Source of the DNA: JBPCRW01 sp050996405
Lineage (GTDB): Bacteria; Acidobacteriota; Blastocatellia; Pyrinomonadales; Pyrinomonadaceae
Length of the DNA stretch: 5,637 nt
Assembly: GCA_050996405.1 (NCBI GenBank)
Contig: JBPCRW010000032.1
Coordinates: forward strand, 1-5,637
Direction: 5' to 3'
This document shows, piece by piece, positions 1 to 4,743 of the stretch. Every line of letters starts with the position of its first letter. The stretch's first letter is position 1. Below the pieces are notes generated by a model that worked only from the letters and a program-made list of their open reading frames with translations, searched no databases and was not told the DNA's origin. Made by a program: the position numbers and the translations under genes.

Positions 1-20
1 AAGTATAAAACAAAAGTGCG

Positions 21-566
21 ATGAACGAAAATTACCGAATCGAAACGCGCCGCGTTTTTTTACTTCAGGATTTGCCCGCGCCTTTGACGCGAGCGAGCGA
101 GCATCTGCAATTTTTTGATAATTACATTGAAAATACGCGGCTGCGGCTGCGTTCGATTCGCTCTCCAAACACGAAAAAATGGCGATGGATTTTAGAGCAG
201 CGTTTTCCGCGCGACGAAAATGATTTATCAATTTGGAACGTCTCGGAAATTTTTCTAAGCGAAGCGGAACACGCCGCGTTTGAAATTTTTGAAGGTCGGG
301 AAGTGAAAAAAAACGAGCGCGTCGAAACCAACGAATTACGTTTTAACCGTTATTTTTACGCGGTGGAAAATGAGCGAATGGAAATAGATGTTTTTCTCAA
401 TCCGCTCTGGGGTTTAATTTTGGGAAAAGTTTTTTTTGAACCGCAAGAAGAAATGCAAAGTTTCAAAATGCCCGATTTCGCAATTGCCGAAGTCACGCAA
501 AATAAATTTTTTATTGGAAAAAACTTAGTCGGTAAAACCTTTGCCGAAGTGCAGGAAAATTTCTAG
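21..566 (+). CDS. CYTH-domain (triphosphate tunnel fold) protein, probably degenerate active site
   Basis: The 181-residue product matches the CYTH layout over its length. It has an N-terminal strand ending F13-L-L, the basic strand R40-L-R-L-R44, a K/R-rich middle with R110-Y-F-Y, then M120-E-I-D-V-F, W130-G-L, and a closing E157-V-T followed by F-F-I-G-K-N-L. CYTH enzymes (thiamine triphosphatase, CyaB, inorganic triphosphatase) bind metal-triphosphate in a beta-tunnel through an ExExK motif and later paired acidic residues. Here, anchoring on F-L-L, ExExK reads E8-x-R10-x-V12, and the usual E-x-E after G-L reads K136-V-F-F. I infer weak or no canonical catalysis; the substrate is unknown. 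There is no signal peptide, so it is probably cytosolic. An in-frame stop at 6-8 makes ATG 21 the only start. No Shine-Dalgarno is visible, but a TATAAA at 4-9 suggests a very short leader. The stop codon lies in a 7-nt repeat. Fold fairly sure, function unsure. Confidence 0.72.
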   Translation: MNENYRIETRRVFLLQDLPAPLTRASEHLQFFDNYIENTRLRLRSIRSPNTKKWRWILEQRFPRDENDLSIWNVSEIFLSEAEHAAFEIFEGREVKKNERVETNELRFNRYFYAVENERMEIDVFLNPLWGLILGKVFFEPQEEMQSFKMPDFAIAEVTQNKFFIGKNLVGKTFAEVQENF

Positions 567-642
567 TTTCTAATTTTCGGTTTCCGGTTAAAAGTTTTCG
601 GGCAAAATTCCGTAATAGTTTTTCAAACCGGAAACCGGAAAC
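560..642. repeat. 7-nt repeat array forming an inverted repeat between convergent genes
   Basis: The left part reads as successive 7-mers from 560: TTTCTAG, TTTCTAA, TTTTCGG, TTTCCGG, then TTAAAAG and TTTTCGG. The right part, 625-642, is AAACCGG twice plus AAAC. The two sides are complementary: 574-589 pairs with 626-641 with one mismatch in 16, leaving a loop of about 36 nt. It fills the gap between two converging genes, so a role in ending transcription in both directions is plausible. No clean T-tract is present, so it is not a classical intrinsic terminator. The first 7-mer contributes the TAG stop of the upstream gene. The repeat's origin and mobility are unknown. Confidence 0.6.
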
Positions 643-1983
643 TCATTTCGTTCGCGGCGACATCGGCACGGCGTGTTCGAGCGACGAATAAATTTGTAGA
701 TAAACTTTCGTTTCCGCCGGAATCAATGTTTTCCAGTTCGCGCCGCCGCGATTGATGTAACCGGCTAATCTCGCAGGGTTGGAATTGTATCCCGCCGCCA
801 TCAGTTCGGCTTGCGTCGCCGTGCCGTCCATCATCGCCAGCAAAATCGTTTCGTTCGCGCTCAAATCATTCCAGGTCATCTGCATATACAAGAGCATCGC
901 TTCGGCGGCGTTGACGTGGTTTCGCATTCCTTCGACAAAATCGGGAATCAGCCCGACGTTGTAATAACGGCTTTGCATCATCGCGTAAGTCGAAGGAATC
1001 ATCTGCACCATTCCGCCCGCACCGGCGCGGCTCACCGAATAGCGATACGTCGCGCCTTCGTTCAAAGCGTAAAGCGAAAAAATTTCGTTGAATAACTGCG
1101 GCTGGTATTCCGTCCAGAAACGCTGGTGGTCAATATGCTCGACGGTCGAAAGACGCTCGGCAATATCCGCGATTTGCGGCGAAATAAAAATTCCTTTTTC
1201 CCTAAGTTTTTCGCGCGCGATGTCAATCGTGTTTCGCACGTAAAGTTTTCCCGCGCCCACGACTTCGGGCGTGGCGATGCCCGGATGACACGAAACATAA
1301 TAAGCCGTTTCCGCCAGCGCGCCGTTTTTTTCAATCGGATACTGCACGACGAGCGGTGTTTGCGGCTGATTATTTTCGTCGAAAATCGTGACCGCCGTAT
1401 TCACGCCGTTGGCGCGAACGATACGGACGCGAACCTGTCTGCCATTGGAACTGATAACCGGAAGTTCAGTGTCGCGCGCGAGAAACACGGATTTTGTCAG
1501 CACGATAAAATCAATCTGCGCGGCTTTCCAATCGTAGAACGCGAGCCGCACAATATCCGTCGCCAGAAAACTATCGGTCAGAGCAGTTTGAGTCGGGCGC
1601 GTCTGCATCAGGCGTTTCGCTTCGTTAATTCGGTCGCGGAGTTGTCCGTAACTTAAAACTTTATAAGCGACGGGTAGCGGAGTCGGAGTCGGAAAAACCT
1701 GTGTTACTGTCGGGGTCGGCGTGAAAATCGGGCGCGGAGTCTGAATCGGAGTCGGCGATGGCGACGACAGATTAGTTGTTACGACGACAACTTTCGGCGC
1801 GGGAGTCGGCGACGGAATTAAATAAGGAGTTGGCGATATACGCGGAGTCGGCGTTGGCGAAGGATTGCCGGAAACCATTCGCGGGCGGGTCGGAGTCGGA
1901 CTACTCGGCTGCGCCGTTTGCGCCAGTGCCGTCAACGCCGAAAATAGAATCAAGATTAAGCCGGAAATAGTTTTTATGTTCAT
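643..1983 (-). CDS. Secreted lytic transglycosylase (SLT-type) with Pro/Thr-rich linker
   Basis: The 446-residue protein probably cleaves peptidoglycan glycan strands outside the cytoplasmic membrane. Residues 1-21 form a signal peptide (Lys4, hydrophobic core, cleavage after A-L-A). Residues 25-104 are a low-complexity S/T-P linker. Residues 105-280 are a middle region I cannot name, and about 295-440 form the lysozyme-like SLT domain. Inside it, E309 (in L-N-E-G) sits at the catalytic Glu position, followed by S318-R-A-G-A-G-G-M-V-Q-M-I-P-S-T-Y, close to the family's S-x-A-G-A-x-G-L-M-Q-x-M-P-x-T. Y399-N-S-N-P and E424-T-K-V-Y-L match the later conserved A-Y-N-x-G and E-T-x-x-Y-V blocks. 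I chose ATG 1983 because AGGA lies 7 nt upstream; the adjacent TTG at 1986 is a poorer alternative. It is divergent from glmM, and both act on cell-wall metabolism. No strong promoter is seen; TAAAAT (complement of 2006-2011) is a weak -10 candidate. Which LT subfamily it belongs to is uncertain. Confidence 0.85.
   Translation of the reverse strand: MNIKTISGLILILFSALTALAQTAQPSSPTPTRPRMVSGNPSPTPTPRISPTPYLIPSPTPAPKVVVVTTNLSSPSPTPIQTPRPIFTPTPTVTQVFPTPTPLPVAYKVLSYGQLRDRINEAKRLMQTRPTQTALTDSFLATDIVRLAFYDWKAAQIDFIVLTKSVFLARDTELPVISSNGRQVRVRIVRANGVNTAVTIFDENNQPQTPLVVQYPIEKNGALAETAYYVSCHPGIATPEVVGAGKLYVRNTIDIAREKLREKGIFISPQIADIAERLSTVEHIDHQRFWTEYQPQLFNEIFSLYALNEGATYRYSVSRAGAGGMVQMIPSTYAMMQSRYYNVGLIPDFVEGMRNHVNAAEAMLLYMQMTWNDLSANETILLAMMDGTATQAELMAAGYNSNPARLAGYINRGGANWKTLIPAETKVYLQIYSSLEHAVPMSPRTK
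1672..1911 (-). repeat. Low-complexity coding repeat encoding the Pro/Thr/Ser linker
   Basis: This stretch encodes residues 25-104 of the lytic transglycosylase, dominated by S-P-T-P and P-T-P-T-P blocks, with short non-repetitive spacers (for example P-K-V-V-V-V-T-T). On the plus strand it appears as recurring GGAGTCGG and related words. Such linkers typically tether an extracytoplasmic catalytic domain at a distance from the membrane or wall. Repeats of this kind expand and contract easily, so linker length probably varies between relatives (inference). Confidence 0.7.
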
Positions 1984-2123
1984 CAAACAATCCTACGGAA
2001 AGAGAATTTTATGAAAACTGTCCGAGAGATTTGTCTCTGCCGAAAAAACTGCACAGACAGAAAACATGTGCTATAAAAGATTCGCTCAAACGGTAAAAGG
2101 TTGTCAAATCTATCGGGAAAAGT

Positions 2124-2152
2124 TTATCTAAGCTGCAATCTTCGTTTATACT
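2124..2152 (+). promoter_or_regulatory. Candidate sigma-70-type promoter for glmM
   Basis: TATACT at 2147-2152 matches the -10 consensus in 5 of 6 bases. TTATCT at 2124-2129 lies 17 bp upstream and matches -35 in 3 of 6. Transcription would begin near 2159, giving a leader of about 40 nt before the glmM ATG at 2201. A TTGTCA at 2101-2106 is a better -35 word but has only a poor -10 (TATCTA, 2125-2130) at usable distance. The rest of the divergent gap 1984-2200 holds only a weak 5-bp hairpin, AGAGA/TCTCT at 2025-2038. Confidence 0.35.
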
Positions 2153-2200
2153 TGAATGATGTTTGCGCCTTGCTTGAAATTCAAATCGCAAATTAAACAT

Positions 2201-3589
2201 ATGAAAAAATTATTCGGAACGGACGGGATGCGCGGACAAGCGGGCGCGTTTCCGTTGGATGAAAAAACCGTCGAAATTGTCGGGCGTTCGCTGGCGCGGC
2301 AGTTTAAAGAAAAGCTGAATCGCCCGCCGCGATTCATTACCGGCAGGGACACGCGCGAATCCGGCGCGTGGATTGAACAGGCTTTCCACGCGGGCGCAAA
2401 CGCGGAAGGCGCGCATTGCGAATCGGCGGAAATTATCACCACGCCGGGCGTGGCTTTTTTAACCAGAAAATTCGATTTCGATGCCGGAGTTGTCGTCAGC
2501 GCGTCGCATAATCCGTTTGAAGACAACGGCATTAAAATTTTTTCGCCGACGGGAAAAAAGATTGACGAGCGGACGGAAAAGGAAATCGAGAAAGACGTTT
2601 TTGAGAAGACAGGAGACAGAGGGCAGAAGACAGAAGCAGACGAAAGCCATTCAGCGTTCAGCATTCAGCGTTCAGCGTTTGAAGTCGATTATTCAAATTC
2701 TATTAAATATCAGAATGCTTATTTGGATTATCTCGCCGGTGAATTTAAAAATCTTTCGCTCGACAATTTCAAAATGGTGATTGATTGCGCGAACGGCGCG
2801 GCATCAAATCTTGCGCCGCGATTATTTGAAAAATTCGGCGCGGAAGTTATCGCTATCAACGCCGAACCGGACGGGCGCAACATCAACGAAAACTGCGGCT
2901 CGCTGCATCTGGAAAATTTACAGGAAAAAGTTTTGGATAAAAACGCTGATTTCGGCGCGGCGTTTGACGGCGATGCCGACCGCGCCTTGTTCGTTGACGA
3001 AAACGGGCGGCTCGTGGACGGCGACGCGACGCTCTGGGCGATGGCAAATCATTTAAAATCGCATGGCACACTCGAAAAAAATACGGTTGTCGCCACGGTG
3101 ATGAGCAATCTCGGATTAGAACTCGCGCTCGGCGGCGAAAATATCAGGCTGCTGCGAACCGATGTCGGCGACAAATACGTTTTGCAGGAACTTCTGCAAA
3201 ACGGCGCGAGCATCGGCGGCGAGCAGTCGGGACACATAATTTTTCCGCAAAAAAGTCTGGTCGGCGACGGGCTGCTGACGACGCTTTTTCTGCTGGAAAC
3301 CATCCGCGAAAAGAAAAAAACTTTGTCGGAAGTGACCACAGGATTTACGCGCCTGCCGCAAATTTTGGTGAACGTCAAAGTTCGAGAAAAACAGCCGTTT
3401 GAAGGAGTCGCGGAAATCGCCGAAGCAATTCAAATTATCGAAAACGAACTCGGCGCGAAAGGCAGATTGCTGCTTCGCTATTCGGGAACGGAAAACCTGG
3501 CGCGCGTGATGATTGAGGGCGAAAATCAAGCGGCAATCGAAGCGCAAGCCAACCGCCTGGTAGAAGTTGTCAAAGCAAAACTGGGATGA
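2201..3589 (+). CDS. glmM: Phosphoglucosamine mutase GlmM
   Basis: GlmM converts glucosamine-6-phosphate to glucosamine-1-phosphate in the cytoplasm, on the route to UDP-GlcNAc for peptidoglycan and lipopolysaccharide. The 462-residue product has all four phosphohexomutase landmarks: the phosphoserine loop S100-A-S-H-N-P with catalytic S102, the Mg-binding D256-G-D-A-D-R261, the sugar-binding G339-G-E-Q-S-G-H345, and the phosphate loop R426-Y-S-G-T-E-N432. The opening F-G-T-D-G-M-R-G is diagnostic. ATG 2201 was chosen because M-K-K-L-F-G-T-D-G is the family's usual N-terminus. In-frame ATGs at 2156 and 2159 would add an unconserved 14-15 residues, and none of the starts has a good Shine-Dalgarno. 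The protein is about 17 residues longer than E. coli GlmM. The excess lies at about residues 136-160, between domains 1 and 2, exactly where the DNA is a 7-nt repeat array. All catalytic residues are intact, so I expect it to be functional. It appears monocistronic. Confidence 0.96.
   Translation: MKKLFGTDGMRGQAGAFPLDEKTVEIVGRSLARQFKEKLNRPPRFITGRDTRESGAWIEQAFHAGANAEGAHCESAEIITTPGVAFLTRKFDFDAGVVVSASHNPFEDNGIKIFSPTGKKIDERTEKEIEKDVFEKTGDRGQKTEADESHSAFSIQRSAFEVDYSNSIKYQNAYLDYLAGEFKNLSLDNFKMVIDCANGAASNLAPRLFEKFGAEVIAINAEPDGRNINENCGSLHLENLQEKVLDKNADFGAAFDGDADRALFVDENGRLVDGDATLWAMANHLKSHGTLEKNTVVATVMSNLGLELALGGENIRLLRTDVGDKYVLQELLQNGASIGGEQSGHIIFPQKSLVGDGLLTTLFLLETIREKKKTLSEVTTGFTRLPQILVNVKVREKQPFEGVAEIAEAIQIIENELGAKGRLLLRYSGTENLARVMIEGENQAAIEAQANRLVEVVKAKLG
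2605..2683 (+). repeat. 7-nt tandem repeat array inside glmM
   Basis: Two 7-nt-periodic blocks lie in the coding sequence. From 2605 the 7-mers are GAAGACA, GGAGACA, GAGGGCA, GAAGACA, then a broken GAAGCAG. From 2649 they are ATTCAGC, GTTCAGC, ATTCAGC, GTTCAGC, then the diverged GTTTGAA; that is, a 14-bp unit repeated exactly twice (2649-2676). Because 7 is not a multiple of 3, each unit is read in a different frame, giving a 7-residue protein period in which S-A-F recurs. The block encodes the polar insert at about residues 136-160 of GlmM and keeps the frame open. It resembles in design the short tandemly repeated repetitive (STRR) heptamers known from cyanobacterial genomes; identity with any known family is not claimed. 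Confidence 0.75.
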
Positions 3590-3626
3590 AATTTTTCATT
3601 AACAAAATTGTAAGGTTGCTCGGCAC

Positions 3627-3665
3627 TTGCAAAGGCGACGAAAAAATTTTATAGTTGATTCAACT
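3627..3665 (+). promoter_or_regulatory. Candidate promoter with overlapping dyad upstream of a possible small RNA
   Basis: TTGCAA (3627-3632, 4 of 6 to -35) and TATAGT (3650-3655, 5 of 6 to -10) are separated by exactly 17 bp. They predict a start near 3662. The dyad AGTTGATTCAACT (3653-3665, perfect, odd centre) overlaps the -10 and the predicted start. That is where a repressor operator could sit, or it could fold as a 5-bp stem. No protein gene follows, so if real the promoter would serve the structured segment just downstream. Confidence 0.35.
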
Positions 3666-3775
3666 GAGACGGTTGGTGAATCCGCTGTCTCTAGTGGTTA
3701 CTGGGGTGAGGACAGTAACTACGGATTGGCAGGCGCGGCACACTCCCACGTTGCTTCGCCTGCTTTAACTTTTTT
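3662..3775 (+). ncRNA. Candidate structured small RNA downstream of glmM (unassigned)
   Basis: Three hairpins follow one another closely. Hairpin 1 pairs GAGAC (3666-3670) with GTCTC (3687-3691), extendable to 8 pairs with two G-U. Hairpin 2 pairs GTTACTG (3697-3703) with CAGTAAC (3713-3719), extendable by T-A and G-U to 9 pairs, with the 9-nt loop GGGTGAGGA. Hairpin 3 pairs GCAGGCG (3729-3735) with CGCCTGC (3757-3763) and is followed by TTTAACTTTTTT. A promoter-like pair lies immediately upstream. I compared it by eye with the cobalamin, TPP and cyclic-di-GMP riboswitches, SRP RNA and tRNA T-arms, and none fits. A 74-codon open frame (3627-3851) crosses it, but has no ribosome binding site or recognisable domain. 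It could also be a dispersed structured repeat, or be transcribed from the other strand, where the dyad followed by a T-tract at 3641-3646 is also terminator-like. Confidence 0.35.
3729..3775 (+). terminator. Possible Rho-independent terminator
   Basis: A 7-bp GC-rich stem (GCAGGCG at 3729-3735 with CGCCTGC at 3757-3763), with a long 21-nt loop, is followed at once by TTTAACTTTTTT. It could end glmM transcripts, about 140 nt past the glmM stop, or end the candidate small RNA. The long loop and interrupted T-tract lower confidence. Confidence 0.4.
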
Positions 3776-3790
3776 AAGTCATTCTTTTAT

Positions 3791-3838
3791 CCGAATCAAA
3801 TTATTTACCGACCGAATTGATGTGGTGCGAAACCGAAT
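3791..3838. repeat. Three CCGAAT hexamers at exact 21-bp intervals
   Basis: CCGAAT occurs at 3791-3796, 3812-3817 and 3833-3838, each 21 bp (two helical turns) from the next, in a gene-free stretch. Phased direct repeats of this kind can be binding sites for a dimeric or cooperative regulator. The motif is short and similar words are common in this sequence, so chance is a real alternative. The rest of 3776-3941 shows nothing I can support. Confidence 0.25.
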
Positions 3839-3955
3839 CCGCGCAAGTTAAGGGTAAAAAGACAAAACGATAAGAAAGTCGCTGTTTCGCCCTCACGTCT
3901 ATTAAATTGTTCGGCAGATGCGGCATTTGAAAGCGGCGGTTTTAATCTACGTCAA

Positions 3956-4261
3956 TCATGTAACTGACGAGCCGCAAATCAAGTTGTTCCAGTTTTGCTT
4001 CCAACGTGCTTTATATTCACGCATCCACTCACGATTTGCTTCTTCGTCCGCCACGTCAATTACGATTTTCACCAAGTTGCCCCGATACAAAATGCCTTGA
4101 TGCCGCCAATGTCCTTCAACTTTCTGCGTTTCGTAGCTCGCCGCTTCAAACTGCTTGACGATTTCCAAGACCGCTTCGGCTAACCATTCGGGCGGCACTT
4201 CGCGCCCATCGTTAAATTGTAGCGGGAGCAGTATCTCGAATCGCCGCAATTTGCTGCTCAT
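3956..4261 (-). CDS. Conserved hypothetical protein, probable 3' frameshift
   Basis: As read, this encodes 101 residues opening M-S-S-K-L-R-R-F-E-I-L-L-P-L-Q-F-N-D-G, then a mixed alpha/beta-looking chain with E44-T-Q, G50-H-W-R-H-Q-G and V70-A-D-E-E. I recall similar small hypothetical proteins from cyanobacteria and related phyla, but know no function. There are no membrane segments or signal peptide. I placed the start at ATG 4261, where this motif begins. The open frame extends upstream to 4333, but that part reads a different, older gene in the wrong frame. AAGG lies 11 nt upstream of the ATG. After R86 the frame appears shifted: adding one T at about 4003-4004 gives a tail ending L-E-Q-L-D-L-R-L-V-S-Y-M-I-D-V-D with a stop at 3942-3944 (106 residues), which looks more protein-like than the current W-N-N-L-I-C-G-S-S-V-T. 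Its 5' end overlaps the truncated upstream gene by 50 bp. Confidence 0.68.
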   Translation of the reverse strand: MSSKLRRFEILLPLQFNDGREVPPEWLAEAVLEIVKQFEAASYETQKVEGHWRHQGILYRGNLVKIVIDVADEEANREWMREYKARWKQNWNNLICGSSVT

Positions 4262-4426
4262 ATGTTGATTTGCCTTGAACGGTAAAAGAAATATTTTGGT
4301 CGGCGAGTGCCTCGAGTGCGGCTTCGGGAACAAGATGTTCGCCCGACTTCAAAACGCGCCCAGAGAAGCGTCCAAGCAGAAAGCCCAACGCCCGTTTTTC
4401 GGTATCGTGGTCTGGAAAAGTAATTG
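4212..4426 (-). pseudogene. 5'-truncated conserved hypothetical gene, cut by the IS element
   Basis: The minus strand from the IS edge to a TAA at 4212-4214 is open for 70 codons. It begins I-T-F-P-D-H-D-T-E-K-R-A-L-G-F-L-L-G-R-F, continues through S-G-R-V-L-K-S-G-E-H-L-V-P-E-A-A-L, and ends Y-E-Q-Q-I-A-A-I-R-D-T-A-P-A-T-I. Composition and periodicity look like a real soluble protein; I cannot name the family. The 5' end is missing: reading outward into the IS meets an in-frame TAA at 4440-4442 without a start codon, so the gene was broken by the insertion. It overlaps the start of the next gene (4261) by 50 bp in another frame, indicating a translationally linked two-gene unit before the insertion. 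The missing N-terminus should lie beyond the right edge of this window, after the IS. Confidence 0.62.
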
Positions 4427-4461
4427 TGAGATGGTCTAATTAAACGATACACAAAACTCTC
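4427..4461 (+). repeat. Left terminal inverted repeat of the IS (IRL)
   Basis: It begins TGAGATGGTC and ends ACACAAAACTCTC (4449-4461). It is the complement-mate of 5603-5637, with 9 of 10 outer and 13 of 13 inner matches. Its inner end also forms the left arm of a hairpin over the orfA start. Confidence 0.85.
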
Positions 4462-4476
4462 TGTAAAATGAGAGTT
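4455..4476 (+). promoter_or_regulatory. Hairpin masking the orfA ribosome binding site
   Basis: AACTCTC (4455-4461) and GAGAGTT (4470-4476) form a perfect 7-bp stem with the 8-nt loop TGTAAAAT. The right arm contains the only Shine-Dalgarno-like word for orfA, GAGAG (4470-4474), just before ATGs at 4477 and 4480. A transcript entering from outside the IS would fold it and hide the site. A transcript starting inside the element would lack the left arm: TAAAAT at 4464-4469 is a possible -10, with start near 4476. Some insertion sequences use this layout to block expression from neighbouring promoters. Structure seen, role inferred. Confidence 0.45.
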
Positions 4477-4479
4477 ATG

Positions 4480-4743
4480 ATGCGAAAATATGATGATGAA
4501 TTTAAGCGTAATGTCGTGAATAAGGTTCTTGACGGGCAAAGCGTTTCCAGCGTTTCCCGCGAGATCGGAGTCAATGAATCTTTGATCCACAAGTGGAAAC
4601 GAACAGCTTTAGATAATGGCGACGGTATCAGATCGGGAGTCGAATTAGTAGCCGCAGCCGCATTGAAGAAACGGATTCGGGAACTTGAACAGGAGAATGA
4701 AATCCTAAAAAAGGCGGCTCTTATCTTCGGCAGAGGAAGCTAA
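4480..4743 (+). CDS. IS3-family transposase OrfA (HTH subunit)
   Basis: The 87-residue protein binds the IS ends and provides the N-terminus of the OrfAB transposase. It opens M-R-K-Y-D-D-E-F-K, the usual start of the HTH_Tnp_1 type. A helix-turn-helix lies at about residues 8-40 (V-S-S-V-S-R-E-I-G-V-N-E-S-L-I-H-K-W-K). A leucine-zipper coiled coil follows at about 62-82 (I-R-E-L-E-Q-E-N-E-I-L-K-K). I prefer ATG 4480, since GAGAG ends 5 nt upstream; ATGs at 4477 and 4468 are possible and would add 1 or 4 residues. Near its end, an A-AAA-AAG heptamer at 4707-4713 lies in the phase needed for -1 slippage into orfB. The frame itself is intact. Confidence 0.88.
   Translation: MRKYDDEFKRNVVNKVLDGQSVSSVSREIGVNESLIHKWKRTALDNGDGIRSGVELVAAAALKKRIRELEQENEILKKAALIFGRGS
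4707..4713 (+). promoter_or_regulatory. Programmed -1 frameshift site (A-AAA-AAG)
   Basis: The heptamer is phased as A-AAA-AAG relative to the orfA codons, the classical slippery arrangement of IS3-family elements. Slipping back one base continues with GGC-GGC-TCT-TAT at 4713 and enters the orfB frame (R-K-L-K-R-Y-E-F-I-D-R-E-K), with no stop until the first orfB lesion. A small CTTC/GAAG hairpin at about 4725-4739 might act as a stimulator. The orfB frame has no good start of its own near its beginning; its first ATG is 4803, already inside the conserved region. Confidence 0.7.

Noticed and set aside
1126..1656. 176-codon plus-strand open frame antisense to the lytic transglycosylase
   Set aside because: It is the shadow of a GC-rich third-position coding strand, with no domain and no ribosome binding site; the opposite strand has a complete, recognisable enzyme.
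2011..2076. 21-codon open frame MKTVREICLCRKNC... between the divergent genes
   Set aside because: It is very short, has only a vague purine-rich stretch upstream, and shows no coding signal beyond being open.
2156..2200. Upstream in-frame ATGs at 2156 and 2159 as the glmM start
   Set aside because: They add residues with no counterpart at the conserved M-K-K-L-F-G-T-D-G start, and would leave almost no leader after the predicted promoter.
2605..2676. CRISPR array
   Set aside because: The units are 7 nt with no spacers and lie inside a protein-coding gene.
3666..3763. Resemblance to a cobalamin riboswitch (GGTG-AATCC and TTACTG words) or a tRNA T-arm
   Set aside because: The conserved cobalamin core and its closing segments are missing, and no acceptor, D or anticodon arms can be drawn for a tRNA.
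3627..3851. 74-codon plus-strand open frame after glmM
   Set aside because: It has no ribosome binding site and no recognisable protein pattern, and it runs across the three hairpins; the structured-RNA reading explains the sequence better.
4262..4333. N-terminal extension of the minus-strand hypothetical gene up to 4333
   Set aside because: This stretch makes a convincing protein in another frame (the truncated upstream gene), and the family-like start motif begins at 4261.
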